Shown piece after piece: positions 1 through 8,408 of a DNA stretch of 64,000 nucleotides; position 1 is the stretch's first letter; each line of letters begins with the position of its first letter. This DNA comes from Zhihengliuella sp. (lineage in GTDB: Bacteria; Actinomycetota; Actinomycetes; Actinomycetales; Micrococcaceae): NCBI RefSeq assembly GCF_031178195.1, contig NZ_JAPSJL010000006.1, positions 62,001 to 126,000 of the forward strand, in the 5' to 3' direction. The position numbers and the translations under genes are program-made. Below the pieces are notes generated by a model. It did no database searches, was not told the origin of the DNA, and saw nothing but the letters and a program-made list of their open reading frames with translations.

Positions 1-1388
1 GCGAACAGCGGCACGCAGGCGATCGTGTAGAGGCCGAGGCGGAACACGTCGCCGGTGGCCGGGTCCACCCGGGTGTCGAAGGAGACGAGCACGCCGATGA
101 GCAGCAGCGCGCCCAGACCGATCCAGCTGGTCCACGGCGAGCCCGGCATGGGCAGCGTGGAGACCCGCCCCTCCTTCCGCCGCAGCCCGAGCTGGGAGGC
201 GAAGATCGCGCCCCACGTGCAGAGCACGCCGATCGACGCGGAGTTCAGCGCCAGCTCGAACGCGTACGTCCCGCCGAGCCAGATGTTCAGCAGGATGCCG
301 AAGAAGTAGAGCACCCCGACCGTCAGGATGGCCGCGTACGGCACGTGCCGGCTGTTCATGCGGGCCAGCCACACGGGCGCGTGGCCGTTGTGGGCCATGG
401 CGCGGAAGACGCGGCCCATGGAGTACAGGCCGGAGTTGCACGAGCTGAGGGCGGCGGTGATGACCACGATGTTCATCGCGTCCCCGATCCACGAGGCGCC
501 GATCTGCGAGAACACGGTGACGAACGGGGACTCCCCGGCGCTGTAGGCGTCGTGCGGCAGCAGCATCGCCAGCAGCGTCACGGAGCCGACGTAGAAGACC
601 ACGATGCGCAGCACGACGGCGCGGATGGCCTGGGGGACCTCGCGCTCGGGGTCCTTGGCCTCGCCGGCCGTGATGCCGACCATCTCGATGCCGTTGTAGG
701 CGAAGATCACCGAGTTCAGGACGAGGATCGAGACCATCACGCCGTTCGGGAAGAGCCCGCCGTCGGAGGCGAAGAGGTTGGACACGGTGGCGGTGTGCTC
801 GCCGATGCGGGCGTTCATCACCACCAGGACCGTGCCGACCACGAGGAAGATGACGATCGCGGAGACCTTCAGCAGCGACGCCCAGAACTCGGTCTCGCCG
901 AACGCCTTGGCGCTGAAGAGGTTGATCGAGACCAGCAGGAGCAGGGCCGCGATCGCCGCGACCTCCAGCGGAACGTTCGGGAAGAAGAACTGGAAGTACA
1001 GGCCGATCGCGATGAGCTCGGCGATGCCGGTCATGATCCAGTTCAGGGCGTACATCCAGCCGGAGAGGTACGCGCCCTTGGCGCCGAACATCTCGCCGGC
1101 GTAGCTGACGAACGAGCCCGACGTGGTGCGGTACATGACGAGCTCGCCGAGCGCCCGCATGAGGAAGTAGGCGATGACGCCGGCCAGCGCGTAGGAGAGC
1201 AGCAGGGCCGGGCCGGTGGTGGCGAGGAGGCCGCCGGCGCCGAGGAACAGGCCGACGCCGATGGCGCCGCCCATGGCGATCATCTGGATGTGCCGGCGGG
1301 AGAGGGACTTCTGGTAGCCCTCGGCGGTGAGGGCGGAGGTGGTTTCCGGGGCGGCGGTTCTCGCGTCCGGACGCAGGGATTGTGACAC
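1..1388 (-). CDS. APC-family amino acid permease (AnsP/CycA type), 3' end outside window
   Basis: Proton-coupled amino acid uptake transporter of the inner membrane. The ORF track omits it because its stop codon lies beyond base 1. Translation from GTG at 1388 gives 462 residues with the family N-terminus 'RRHIQMIAMGGAIGVGLFLG', then 'TSGSFVSYAGEMFG' and 'SGWMYALNWIMTGIAELIAIGLY', and about ten hydrophobic segments in the visible part. The last helices (family length about 480-500 residues) are missing. An AAGGAAA ribosome binding site lies 8-9 bases before the GTG. The SYAGEMFG/GWMYALNW segment resembles L-asparagine permeases, but substrate cannot be fixed; D-Ala/D-Ser/Gly permeases are close relatives. 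It is divergent from the men genes with a 191-bp gap. Confidence 0.9.
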   Translation of the reverse strand, partial: MSQSLRPDARTAAPETTSALTAEGYQKSLSRRHIQMIAMGGAIGVGLFLGAGGLLATTGPALLLSYALAGVIAYFLMRALGELVMYRTTSGSFVSYAGEMFGAKGAYLSGWMYALNWIMTGIAELIAIGLYFQFFFPNVPLEVAAIAALLLLVSINLFSAKAFGETEFWASLLKVSAIVIFLVVGTVLVVMNARIGEHTATVSNLFASDGGLFPNGVMVSILVLNSVIFAYNGIEMVGITAGEAKDPEREVPQAIRAVVLRIVVFYVGSVTLLAMLLPHDAYSAGESPFVTVFSQIGASWIGDAMNIVVITAALSSCNSGLYSMGRVFRAMAHNGHAPVWLARMNSRHVPYAAILTVGVLYFFGILLNIWLGGTYAFELALNSASIGVLCTWGAIFASQLGLRRKEGRVSTLPMPGSPWTSWIGLGALLLIGVLVSFDTRVDPATGDVFRLGLYTIACVPLF

Positions 1389-1567
1389 GCGCGCTTTCCT
1401 TGTGGGTTAGCAGATGAGGGGGATGTCCACCACCTTCGCCGGGTGCGGCGGGAAGGGCGACAGCGCAATAGTGTAGACCTCGTCACTGGGAGCGGCCGCC
1501 GTCGGGCCCCGCCTCGCCGTCCGCACCGCCTCCGGCGCCGCCCCTGCCGGCACCGAGGGCGCGGGAT

Positions 1568-1573
1568 TAGACT
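1568..1573 (+). promoter_or_regulatory. -10 element of a leaderless menB transcript
   Basis: TAGACT followed by exactly six bases and then the GTG of menB. There is no ribosome binding site before this GTG or before the internal ATG at 1601, so transcription probably starts at the GTG itself. Confidence 0.55.
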
Positions 1574-1579
1574 CGGTCC

Positions 1580-2539
1580 GTGACCACTGACCCAGCTTCC
1601 ATGCCCCAGCAGGTTTCCGACGTGTTCGACCCGGCGCAGTGGCGCGTTGTGGACGGCTTCGACCTGCAGGACGTGACCTACCACCGCCAGGTCGAGCGCG
1701 ACGCCGGCGGCAGGATCGTCCGCGACCTGCCCACCGTGCGCATCGCCTTCGACCGGCCCGAGGTCCGCAACGCGTTCCGCCCCGGCACGGTCGACGAGCT
1801 CTACCGGACCCTGGATCACGCCCGGATGACGCCGGACGTGGCGACCGTCCTGCTGACCGGCAACGGCCCCTCCCCCAAGGACGGCGGCCACAGCTTCTGC
1901 TCCGGCGGCGACCAGCGCATCCGCGGCCGCGACGGCTACCGCTACGCCGACGGCGACTCGGCCGAGACGATCGACCCGGCCCGCGCCGGCCGCCTGCACA
2001 TCCTCGAGGTCCAGCGGCTGATGCGCACCATGCCCAAGGTCGTCATCGCCGTCGTCAACGGCTGGGCGGCCGGCGGCGGGCACTCGCTGCACGTGGTGGC
2101 GGACCTGACGATCGCCTCCCGCGATCACGGGAAGTTCAAGCAGACCGACGCGACGGTCGGCTCGTTCGACGCCGGCTACGGCTCGGCGCTGCTCGCGCGG
2201 CAGGTGGGCCAGAAGTTCGCCCGCGAGATCTTCTTCCGCGCCAAGACGTACACGGCCGAGGAGATGGTGGCCATGGGCGCCGTCAACGAGGCGGTCCCGC
2301 ACGAGAAGCTGGAGGAGGTCGCGCTCGACTACGCGGCGGACATCGCCCGCCAGTCGCCGCAGGCCGTCCGCATGCTCAAGTTCGCCTTCAACCTGGCCGA
2401 CGACGGGCTCGCCGGGCAGCAGGTCTTCGCCGGCGAGGCGACCCGCATGGCCTACATGACCGACGAGGCCGTGGAGGGCCGGGACGCGTTCCTGCAGAAG
2501 CGCGATCCGGACTGGTCCGCGTTCCCCTACTACTTCTAG
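1580..2539 (+). CDS. menB: 1,4-dihydroxy-2-naphthoyl-CoA synthase
   Basis: Crotonase-fold enzyme that closes the second ring of menaquinone by Dieckmann-type cyclisation of o-succinylbenzoyl-CoA. The 319-residue protein has the MenB signature 'CSGGDQRIRGRDGYRYA' near residues 107-123, the oxyanion-hole segment 'VVNGWAAGGGHSLHVVADLTIAS' and the C-terminal 'DPDWSAFPYYF', all typical of actinobacterial MenB. The GTG at 1580 is preferred over the ATG at 1601 because a TAGACT box sits six bases before it and neither start has a Shine-Dalgarno sequence. It is followed after 6 bp by menE and, further on, menA, so the menaquinone genes cluster. Menaquinone is the quinone served by the cytochrome c operon downstream. 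Confidence 0.96.
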   Translation: MTTDPASMPQQVSDVFDPAQWRVVDGFDLQDVTYHRQVERDAGGRIVRDLPTVRIAFDRPEVRNAFRPGTVDELYRTLDHARMTPDVATVLLTGNGPSPKDGGHSFCSGGDQRIRGRDGYRYADGDSAETIDPARAGRLHILEVQRLMRTMPKVVIAVVNGWAAGGGHSLHVVADLTIASRDHGKFKQTDATVGSFDAGYGSALLARQVGQKFAREIFFRAKTYTAEEMVAMGAVNEAVPHEKLEEVALDYAADIARQSPQAVRMLKFAFNLADDGLAGQQVFAGEATRMAYMTDEAVEGRDAFLQKRDPDWSAFPYYF

Positions 2540-2545
2540 GCGGCC

Positions 2546-3733
2546 ATGGCCACCGATTCCGTTCTGCGCCTGCTCGGTGCGCTCACCGACGCGCTCGGCG
2601 GCGGTCCCGCCGTCGAGCCGGTGGACTCCGGCACGCCGGGGGCCCCGGAGCTCCTCCGGCCGGACGACGCCGGCGAGGAGACCGCCGTCGTCATCCGCAC
2701 CTCCGGGTCCACGGGCGCCCCCAAGCGCACGGCGCTGAGCGTGGAGGCCCTCGCGGCGTCCTCCGAGGCGACCGCCCGCCATCTCCGCGCCGAGGGCCAG
2801 TGGCTGCTGGCCCTGCCGACGCACTACGTCGCCGGGGTCTCCGTCCTCGCGCGGAGCCTGTTCGCGGGGACGCAGCCGGTCGCGGTCGACCTTGCCGAGC
2901 GCTTCACGCCGGAGCGGTTCGTGCAGGCCGCCTCCGCCCTGACGGACCGGGTCCGGATGACCTCGCTGGTCCCCACGCAGCTGCAGCGCCTGCTCGAGGA
3001 CCCCGCACCGGAGACACTGGCCGTCCTGCAGCGCTTCGACGCCATCCTCGTCGGCGGCGGCCGCACCCCGGACGCTGTGCGCGCCGACGCCGCCCGGCAC
3101 GGGCTGCGGGTCCGCCTCACCTACGGCATGAGCGAGACCTGCGGCGGCTGCGTCTACGACGGCGTGCCGCTGCCCGGCGTTGCCGTGCGCGAGGCCGGCG
3201 GCCGGCTCTCCCTCGGCGGACCCATGGTCGCCACCGGGTACCTGGGCGACCCGGAGCGGACCGCCGCGCACTTCGGCACGGACGCCGACGGTCTCCGCTG
3301 GTTCCTCACCGACGACGTCGGCACCTACATCCCCGACCCCGCGCCCACGGCTCCTCCGGCGGGCGCCCTCGGCGAGTACGACGGCGGCGCCCCCGACCCG
3401 ACGACCGGCACCGGCCTGGTCACGGTCGAGGGCCGCATCGACGACGTCGTCATCACCGGCGGCGTCAAGGTCTCCGCCGGGGCGGTGCAGCGCGTCCTCG
3501 AGGGCGTCCCCGGCGCGGGCGACGCGCTCGTCGTGGGCGTCCCGGACGACCACTGGGGCGCCGTCGTCGCGTTCGCCTACACGGGCGACGCGGAGGGCGA
3601 GGCGCTGGCGGCCGCCGTGCGCGCGGAGCTCGGTCCCGCGGCGGCGCCGAAGCGCTGGGTGCGGCTGCCCGGGATCCCCCTCCTGCCGAACGGCAAGCCG
3701 GATCGGCAGGCCGTCGTCGCCCGGTTCGCGTAG
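2546..3733 (+). CDS. menE: o-succinylbenzoate--CoA ligase
   Basis: ANL-superfamily adenylating enzyme that activates o-succinylbenzoate with CoA, supplying the MenB substrate. The AMP-binding loop 'TSGSTGAPKRTALS' is at residues 52-65, the 'YGMSETCGG' motif follows in mid-protein, and the hinge and C-terminal lobe contain 'GRIDDVVITGGVKVSAG' and 'LPNGKPDRQAV' with the catalytic lysine of the PNGKxDR motif. At 395 residues it is short for the superfamily but normal for actinobacterial MenE. It starts 6 bp after menB and is presumably co-transcribed. The ATG at 2546 overlaps a weak GGCGG-type ribosome binding site. Confidence 0.95.
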   Translation: MATDSVLRLLGALTDALGGGPAVEPVDSGTPGAPELLRPDDAGEETAVVIRTSGSTGAPKRTALSVEALAASSEATARHLRAEGQWLLALPTHYVAGVSVLARSLFAGTQPVAVDLAERFTPERFVQAASALTDRVRMTSLVPTQLQRLLEDPAPETLAVLQRFDAILVGGGRTPDAVRADAARHGLRVRLTYGMSETCGGCVYDGVPLPGVAVREAGGRLSLGGPMVATGYLGDPERTAAHFGTDADGLRWFLTDDVGTYIPDPAPTAPPAGALGEYDGGAPDPTTGTGLVTVEGRIDDVVITGGVKVSAGAVQRVLEGVPGAGDALVVGVPDDHWGAVVAFAYTGDAEGEALAAAVRAELGPAAAPKRWVRLPGIPLLPNGKPDRQAVVARFA

Positions 3734-3886
3734 GCGGGCCCGGCCCCCGGCGCCGCTGCGGGCGGTCCCGATTCGGACAAACCCGGGCCGCGGGCGGACA
3801 ATGGGGCGTCGGAATTCGTCCGGGCCATCCGGAGCTGCGCGGCCCGGGCCGGCAGTCGGCGCAGGAGCATGCAGAGGAGACGTTCA

Positions 3887-4780
3887 GTGGCAACCGTGGG
3901 GCAATGGATCGCAGGCGCACGGCTGAGGACGCTCCCGATGGCGGTCGCGCCGGTCATCGTCGGTACGGCGGCCGCGTACGAGGTGGACGAGCGGCTCCAC
4001 TGGGAACGCGCCCTGCTAGCCGCGTTCGTGGCCCTCCTGCTCCAGATCGGTGTCAACTACGCCAACGACTACTCGGACGGGATCCGCGGCACGGACGACC
4101 AGCGGGTGGGGCCGCTGCGGCTGACTGCGTCCGGCCTGGTGCCGCCGCAGCGCGTGAAGGCCGCGGCGTTCGCCTGCTTCGGCGCCGCCGCTGTGGCCGG
4201 GCTCGCCCTGGTGCTGCTCTCCCAGGCATGGCCCCTGCTGCTGGTCGGCGTGGCCGCCATCCTCGCCGCCTGGGGCTACACAGGCGGTGCGAACCCCTAT
4301 GGCTACCAGGGCCTCGGCGACCTCTTCGTGTTCCTCTTCTTCGGGCTCGTGGCCACCCTTGGGAGCACGTTCACCCAGGTGCTCCAGCTCACGGGACCGG
4401 CGTGGATCGGCGCGGTCTCCACCGGCCTGATCGCCGCGGCGCTGCTCATGGCCAACAACGTGCGGGACATCCCCACCGACCGCGAGGTCGGGAAGCGGAC
4501 CCTGGCCGTGCGGCTGGGCGACGAATGGGCGCGGGCCAGCTACGTGCTGATGCTGGCGCTGGCGATCCTGCTGCCGATACTGCTGGTCGGAGAGTACCCG
4601 TGGCTGCTGCTCGTGGTGCTGGCGGCGCCGCTGTGCCTGATGCCGTCGTGGACGATGCTCCGCTCCACGGAGCGGCAGGCGCTGATCCCGGTCCTCAAGC
4701 AGACCGGCGCCATCAGCCTGGCCTACGCGGCGCTGTTCGCCGGCGGGCTGGTCATCACGGTGATCCTGCGGAACGTCTGA
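3887..4780 (+). CDS. menA: 1,4-dihydroxy-2-naphthoate polyprenyltransferase
   Basis: Membrane prenyltransferase of the UbiA superfamily that attaches the isoprenoid chain to dihydroxynaphthoate to give demethylmenaquinone. The two Asp-rich, Mg-binding motifs are visible: 'NYANDYSDGIRGTDD' and 'NNVRDIPTDREVGKRTLAVRLG'. About eight to nine transmembrane segments follow in order, ending 'GGLVITVILRNV'. The track starts at ATG 3869, but AGAGGAGA at 3873-3880 is correctly spaced for GTG 3887, giving 297 residues beginning near 'VATVGQWIAGARLRTLPMAVAP'. A 153-bp gap after menE contains possible promoter boxes (TTCGGA/GACAAT), so menA may have its own promoter. Confidence 0.94.
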   Translation: MATVGQWIAGARLRTLPMAVAPVIVGTAAAYEVDERLHWERALLAAFVALLLQIGVNYANDYSDGIRGTDDQRVGPLRLTASGLVPPQRVKAAAFACFGAAAVAGLALVLLSQAWPLLLVGVAAILAAWGYTGGANPYGYQGLGDLFVFLFFGLVATLGSTFTQVLQLTGPAWIGAVSTGLIAAALLMANNVRDIPTDREVGKRTLAVRLGDEWARASYVLMLALAILLPILLVGEYPWLLLVVLAAPLCLMPSWTMLRSTERQALIPVLKQTGAISLAYAALFAGGLVITVILRNV

Positions 4781-4783
4781 TCG

Positions 4784-5041
4784 TCAGTCGCGGTCCTCGG
4801 CGGCCGCGTCCTCGTCGGCGATCCGGTTCCGCCGGGCCCTGCGGTCGCCGGACATCCGCGCCGCGAGCTCCTGCGACGCCGCCAGACGCAGCCGGTTGAA
4901 GAAGAGATAGCTGACGGCGAAGGCCACCACCAGGCCGATCAGGGCACAGATCCACAGGTTCCACCCCAGCCCCCAGTAGAGCGCGGCGAAGACCGCGGCG
5001 AAGAGGGCCAGGCGCAACAGGGTGAACTTGAGAAACTGCAC
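4784..5041 (-). CDS. DUF4229 small membrane protein
   Basis: An 85-residue protein with two adjacent transmembrane helices ('LALFAAVFAALYWGLGW' and 'LWICALIGLVVAFAVSYLFF') followed by a strongly charged cytoplasmic tail ('RMSGDRRARRNRIADEDAAAEDRD'). This matches DUF4229, an actinobacterial family often found next to menA; no biochemical function is known to me. It converges with menA, with only 3 bp between stops. The GTG start is supported by TAGGAT placed six bases upstream, implying a leaderless mRNA. Confidence 0.8.
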   Translation of the reverse strand: MQFLKFTLLRLALFAAVFAALYWGLGWNLWICALIGLVVAFAVSYLFFNRLRLAASQELAARMSGDRRARRNRIADEDAAAEDRD

Positions 5042-5047
5042 CCGCCC

Positions 5048-5094
5048 ATCCTACTGGCCGACGAATCGCCGCCCCGCGCTGGCGAGCCTAGAAT
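5048..5094. promoter_or_regulatory. Divergent pair of leaderless promoters
   Basis: Two TANNNT boxes face away from each other: TAGGAT (minus strand, 5053-5048), six bases before the GTG of the DUF4229 gene, and TAGAAT (plus strand, 5089-5094), six bases before the ATG of the PLDc_N protein. Neither gene has a well-placed ribosome binding site. Confidence 0.5.
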
Positions 5095-5100
5095 TGGAGA

Positions 5101-5595
5101 ATGGTTCTCCGCGTCGCAATCATCGCCTCGGTCATCGCGCTCTTCATCATCATCTACGCGCTGATCGACTGCCTGCGCACGCGTCCGCAGGATGCGCGCA
5201 GCATCTCCAAGCCCGCCTGGGTGCTCAGCATCCTCCTGCTCCCCCTCGTCGGCGCCCTGCTCTGGTTCTTCCTCGGCCGTCCGCGCAACTCCCCGGCCCC
5301 GGAGGGCTACTCGGCCCCGGGGTCCTCCTCCCGCAGCTCGGCCCCGGACGACGACGAGGCGTTCCTGCGCCGGCTCGCCCAGGAGCGCGCGCAGAAGGCC
5401 CGCGAGGCCGAGCTCAAGCGCCGTGAGGACGAGCTCAAACGACGCGGCGGCCCCGCCGGTGGCGCCGGCCAGGCGAAGGGCGAGGGCCCGGAGGGCGACG
5501 GCACCGAGGGCGACGGCACCGAGGGCACGGCCTCCGGCGGCGACGCCGACGGGTCCGACGGCGACCGCCCCGGACGGGGCGGGAATCCGGCCTGA
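5101..5595 (+). CDS. PLDc_N-domain membrane protein
   Basis: A 164-residue protein. Residues 1-65 hold two transmembrane helices with the cardiolipin-synthase N-terminal type (PLDc_N) pattern 'IDCLRTRPQDARSISKPAWVLSILLLPLVGALLWFFLGRPR'. The rest is a soluble, charged region ('EAFLRRLAQERAQKAREAELKRREDELKRRGG', likely helical or coiled) and a Gly/Asp/Glu-rich repetitive tail ('EGDGTEGDGTEGT'). There is no phospholipase D catalytic domain (no HKD motif), so it is not an enzyme of that class; its role is unknown. The ATG start is preceded by TAGAAT at a six-base distance. Confidence 0.78.
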   Translation: MVLRVAIIASVIALFIIIYALIDCLRTRPQDARSISKPAWVLSILLLPLVGALLWFFLGRPRNSPAPEGYSAPGSSSRSSAPDDDEAFLRRLAQERAQKAREAELKRREDELKRRGGPAGGAGQAKGEGPEGDGTEGDGTEGTASGGDADGSDGDRPGRGGNPA

Positions 5596-5606
5596 TGCGC
5601 TGAGCC

Positions 5607-6029
5607 TCACCGGTGGACGACGTCCACCGTCTCCTCGCCGCCCTCCGGGGCGAACACGATCCGCGCCTCGTCCGGGACCGGCCCTCCCACGGTGTCCGCG
5701 GAGAACGTGTGTGTCGTCCCGGTGAAGTCCGCGGTGCAGGGCCCGTCCGATTCCTCCTCGAAGACGACCGTCAGACGGTCGCCGTCGTTCTCGAAGGACG
5801 TGGCCACGGGCAGGCAGCTGGAGCTGCCCCACGTGACCACCTGCACGGTGCCGTCTCCGACGTCGACGACCACCGGCAGCGCCTCGTCCCCGACCGGCAG
5901 CTCCACACCGTCCGGTGTGCCCCCGGCCCTGCTCTCCGCGACGCCCGGCCCCGCGCAGCCGGCGAGGAGCAGGGCCGCCGCTGCTGCGGCGAGGGCCTGC
6001 GGCGCTGTCCATGACCTGCTGGTACGCAT
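5607..6029 (-). CDS. Predicted small secreted lipoprotein
   Basis: I do not recognise a family. From ATG 6029 the 140-residue product has a lipoprotein signal: 'MRTSRSWTAPQ', a hydrophobic stretch and the lipobox 'LLAGC' (Cys about residue 28), followed by a small beta-rich extracytoplasmic domain containing two further cysteines ('SSSCLPVA', 'SDGPCTADF') that could form a disulfide. The ORF track begins 25 codons earlier at 6104, but GGGAGGG lies just before 6029 and the signal peptide begins there. It converges with the PLDc_N gene (11 bp between stops). Confidence 0.7.
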   Translation of the reverse strand: MRTSRSWTAPQALAAAAAALLLAGCAGPGVAESRAGGTPDGVELPVGDEALPVVVDVGDGTVQVVTWGSSSCLPVATSFENDGDRLTVVFEEESDGPCTADFTGTTHTFSADTVGGPVPDEARIVFAPEGGEETVDVVHR

Positions 6030-6105
6030 GGTCCCTCCCGTGTCCGGTGCAGCCTTCAGAATCGCACCCGGCCGATGGAGTTTCAAGGCCGGGAGCCGGC
6101 ACACG

Positions 6106-6144
6106 GACGGCGGGGCCGTGCACCGCAGTCCGCGACCCGCCGTC
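6106..6144 (-). terminator. Hairpin downstream of rtcB
   Basis: A perfect 9-bp stem, GACGGCGGG/CCCGCCGTC, about 14 bases after the rtcB stop codon. There is no T run, so either a GC-type terminator or an mRNA end stabiliser. Confidence 0.4.
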
Positions 6145-6157
6145 GGAGGGTCGGGCG

Positions 6158-7324
6158 TCAGTCGCCCTTGACGTTGATGATCTGCTGCAGGCGGTGCCGC
6201 ACCCTCACGAGCGACTCGGCGTCGGCCATCACCTGATCGATCGGCTTGTACGCCGCGGGGATCTCGTCGATGAACGCGTCGGTGTCCCGGAACTCGATCC
6301 CCTGCATGGCCGCGCGAAGCTGCTCGAGGGTGAACGCCTTGCGTGCCGCCGTCCGCGAGTACTCGCGACCGGCGCCGTGCGGTGACGAGTCCAGGGCCAC
6401 GGCATTGCCGCGGCCCTCGACGACGTAGGACGCCGTGCCCATCGAGCCCGGGATCAGGCCGAGGTCACCCTCCCGGGCGCGGATGGCCCCCTTGCGGGAG
6501 ACCCACACCGACTTGCCGAAGTGGTTCTCGCGCTCGGTGAAGTTGTGGTGACAGTTGATCCGCTCCACCTCGTCCACCTCGCCGCCGACCCACTCGCCGA
6601 ACTGGCGGATGACCCGGTCCATCATCTCCTCGCGGTTGAGGAGGGCGAACCGCTGCGCCCACCGCAGCTCGCGGATGTACGTGTCGAACTCGTCGGTGCC
6701 CTCCGCGAGGTAGGCCAGATCCGGATCCTCGAGCCGGATCCAGTACTTCGTCGCGATCTGCTGGGCGACCTTGATGTGCCGCTGGGCGATCTTGTTCCCG
6801 ACCCCGCGCGAGCCCGAGTGCAGGAAGAGCCAGACCGCGTCTTCCTCGTCGAGGCAGACCTCGATGAAGTGGTTGCCCGAGCCCAGCGACCCGAGCTGCA
6901 GCTCCCAGTTCCCCGCGTATCCCGCAGGGTCGAAGCCCGCCTCTGCGGCGAGCCGCGTGAGCTCGTCGATCCGCGGGCGAGCCGTGTCGACCACCCTGCG
7001 GTTGTAGTGCCCCGCCGAGAGCGGGATGGCCCGCTCGATCGCCTCGCGGAGCGGGCGGCGCTCCGGCGGGAGCTGGTCAGCCCGGTAACCGGTCTTGACG
7101 GCGATCATGCCGCAGCCGATGTCCACTCCCACGGCTGCGGGGATGATGGCACCCAGCGTCGGGATGACCGACCCGACGGTCGCCCCCTTGCCCAGGTGGG
7201 CGTCCGGCATGAGGGCCAGGTGCGGGAAGACGAAGGGCAGACGTGATGTGGTCTCGGCCTGCTCGCGAGTCTTGGCGTCCAGAATGGACGCCCAGTTGAC
7301 GAGTCGGCCGTTGATTCTCTCCAT
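6158..7324 (-). CDS. rtcB: RNA-splicing ligase RtcB
   Basis: GTP- and Mn-dependent ligase joining RNA 2',3'-cyclic phosphate or 3'-phosphate ends to 5'-OH ends, used for RNA repair. The 388-residue sequence shows family blocks in order: 'LMPDAHLGKGATVGSVIP', 'AVGVDIGCGM' (metal-binding Asp/Cys), 'LGSGNHFIEV', 'LHSGSRGVGNKIA', 'INCHHNF' and 'SSPHGAGREYSR', whose His receives GMP. It is the short bacterial form. The ORF track runs upstream into ccsB; the natural start is ATG 7324 ('MERINGRLVNW'), with a TATAGG-like box 7 bases before it. No RtcA cyclase or archease gene is nearby. It lies downstream of ccsB on the same strand. Confidence 0.95.
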   Translation of the reverse strand: MERINGRLVNWASILDAKTREQAETTSRLPFVFPHLALMPDAHLGKGATVGSVIPTLGAIIPAAVGVDIGCGMIAVKTGYRADQLPPERRPLREAIERAIPLSAGHYNRRVVDTARPRIDELTRLAAEAGFDPAGYAGNWELQLGSLGSGNHFIEVCLDEEDAVWLFLHSGSRGVGNKIAQRHIKVAQQIATKYWIRLEDPDLAYLAEGTDEFDTYIRELRWAQRFALLNREEMMDRVIRQFGEWVGGEVDEVERINCHHNFTERENHFGKSVWVSRKGAIRAREGDLGLIPGSMGTASYVVEGRGNAVALDSSPHGAGREYSRTAARKAFTLEQLRAAMQGIEFRDTDAFIDEIPAAYKPIDQVMADAESLVRVRHRLQQIINVKGD

Positions 7325-7380
7325 GGATCTACCTATACGCCTCTCCGGCGTACGCGCCCAGAGCGGAACCTCAGTGCTGC

Positions 7381-8397
7381 TCAGACGCCGGCGTAGGAGT
7401 GCAGGCCGCTGAAGTGGATGTTGACGACGGTGAAGTTGAAGATGATGCACGCGTACCCGACGATGCTCAGCCACGCCGAGCGCACGCCCGTCCAGCCCCG
7501 GGTCGCGCGGGCGTGCAGGTAGCCGGCGTAGACCACCCAGATCACGAAGCTCCAGACCTCCTTGGGGTCCCATCCCCAGTAGCGGCCCCAGGCGGCCTCG
7601 GCCCAGATGGCGCCGGCCATGACAGTGAACGTCCAGAGGACGAAGGACACCGCGTTGATCCGGTAGGCGAAGTTCTCCAGGGCCCCGGCGCTGGGCACCA
7701 GGCGCAAGAACGGGAGCCTGTCCTCCCCGCCGGCGGCGAGGCGTGCCTGGCGGCGGTGCTGGAGCAGCTGGACCACGCTGGCGACGAAGGAAATGGTGAA
7801 CAGCGACGAGGCGAGCACCGCGATCGAGACGTGGATGATGATCCACGGGCTCTGCAGCGCGGGCACCAGGTGGCCCACCGGCGTCGGGAAGCCCATCGTC
7901 GCGGCGCACAGCATGACCGTGACGAGCAGCGTCACGAAGACGCCCATGAACCGCAGGTCCTTCCTCAGCAGCGCGATCAGGTAGACCAGCGCCACCAGCA
8001 GGGCCCCGGTGCTGAGGAACTCGTACATGTTGCCCCACGGCACGCGGGCGGCGGCGATCGCCCGGGTCACCACGGCGACTGTGTGGATGACAGCGGCGAG
8101 CCACGTCAGGACGACGGCGATGCGCGCCAGGTTCCGCTGGCCGGAGGCCGCCGTGTAGGCCATCGACTCGTCCACCAGGACCGGACGGCCTGCGGGCCGC
8201 GACGGCGCGGGGCCGCCGACGGTGGCGAGCTGCTCGGCCTCCTCGCGCAGGACCTCCTGCTCGATGGTGCGGATCGTCGCGTTGGACTTCGCCAGATCCC
8301 AGGCGAAGACCACCAGCGCCGCCGCGTAGGCGAACGCGGCCAGAAGCATGAACAGGTCGCTGTAGGCGCCCAATTGCTCGTTGATGACCGGCAACAT
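7381..8397 (-). CDS. ccsB: Cytochrome c synthase subunit CcsB/ResC
   Basis: Haem-handling membrane protein of system II cytochrome c maturation; with ResB it carries haem across the membrane and ligates it to apocytochrome CXXCH motifs. The 338-residue protein has about eight transmembrane helices and the WWD-type haem-handling segment 'AIWAEAAWGRYWGWDPKEVWSFVIWVVYAGYLHAR' near residue 260, plus the flanking histidines expected of CcsA/CcsB. Start at ATG 8397 ('MLPVINEQLG'), with AGGGAG eight bases upstream; the longer track start lacks such a site. It begins 11 bp after the resB stop and is last in the phosphatase-resA-ccdA-resB-ccsB operon. Confidence 0.95.
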   Translation of the reverse strand: MLPVINEQLGAYSDLFMLLAAFAYAAALVVFAWDLAKSNATIRTIEQEVLREEAEQLATVGGPAPSRPAGRPVLVDESMAYTAASGQRNLARIAVVLTWLAAVIHTVAVVTRAIAAARVPWGNMYEFLSTGALLVALVYLIALLRKDLRFMGVFVTLLVTVMLCAATMGFPTPVGHLVPALQSPWIIIHVSIAVLASSLFTISFVASVVQLLQHRRQARLAAGGEDRLPFLRLVPSAGALENFAYRINAVSFVLWTFTVMAGAIWAEAAWGRYWGWDPKEVWSFVIWVVYAGYLHARATRGWTGVRSAWLSIVGYACIIFNFTVVNIHFSGLHSYAGV

Positions 8398-8408
8398 GCG
8401 TGTACTCC

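Noticed and set aside
345-1385. 346-residue plus-strand ORF over the permease
   Set aside because: Low-complexity His/Asp/Gly/Arg composition typical of a GC-rich shadow frame; the minus strand encodes a clear permease.
1280-3553. 757-residue minus-strand ORF opposite menB/menE
   Set aside because: Antisense shadow with no recognisable motif.
1639-4899. 1086-residue plus-strand ORF across menB-menE-menA
   Set aside because: Arg/Pro/Ala-rich shadow frame of three well-recognised genes.
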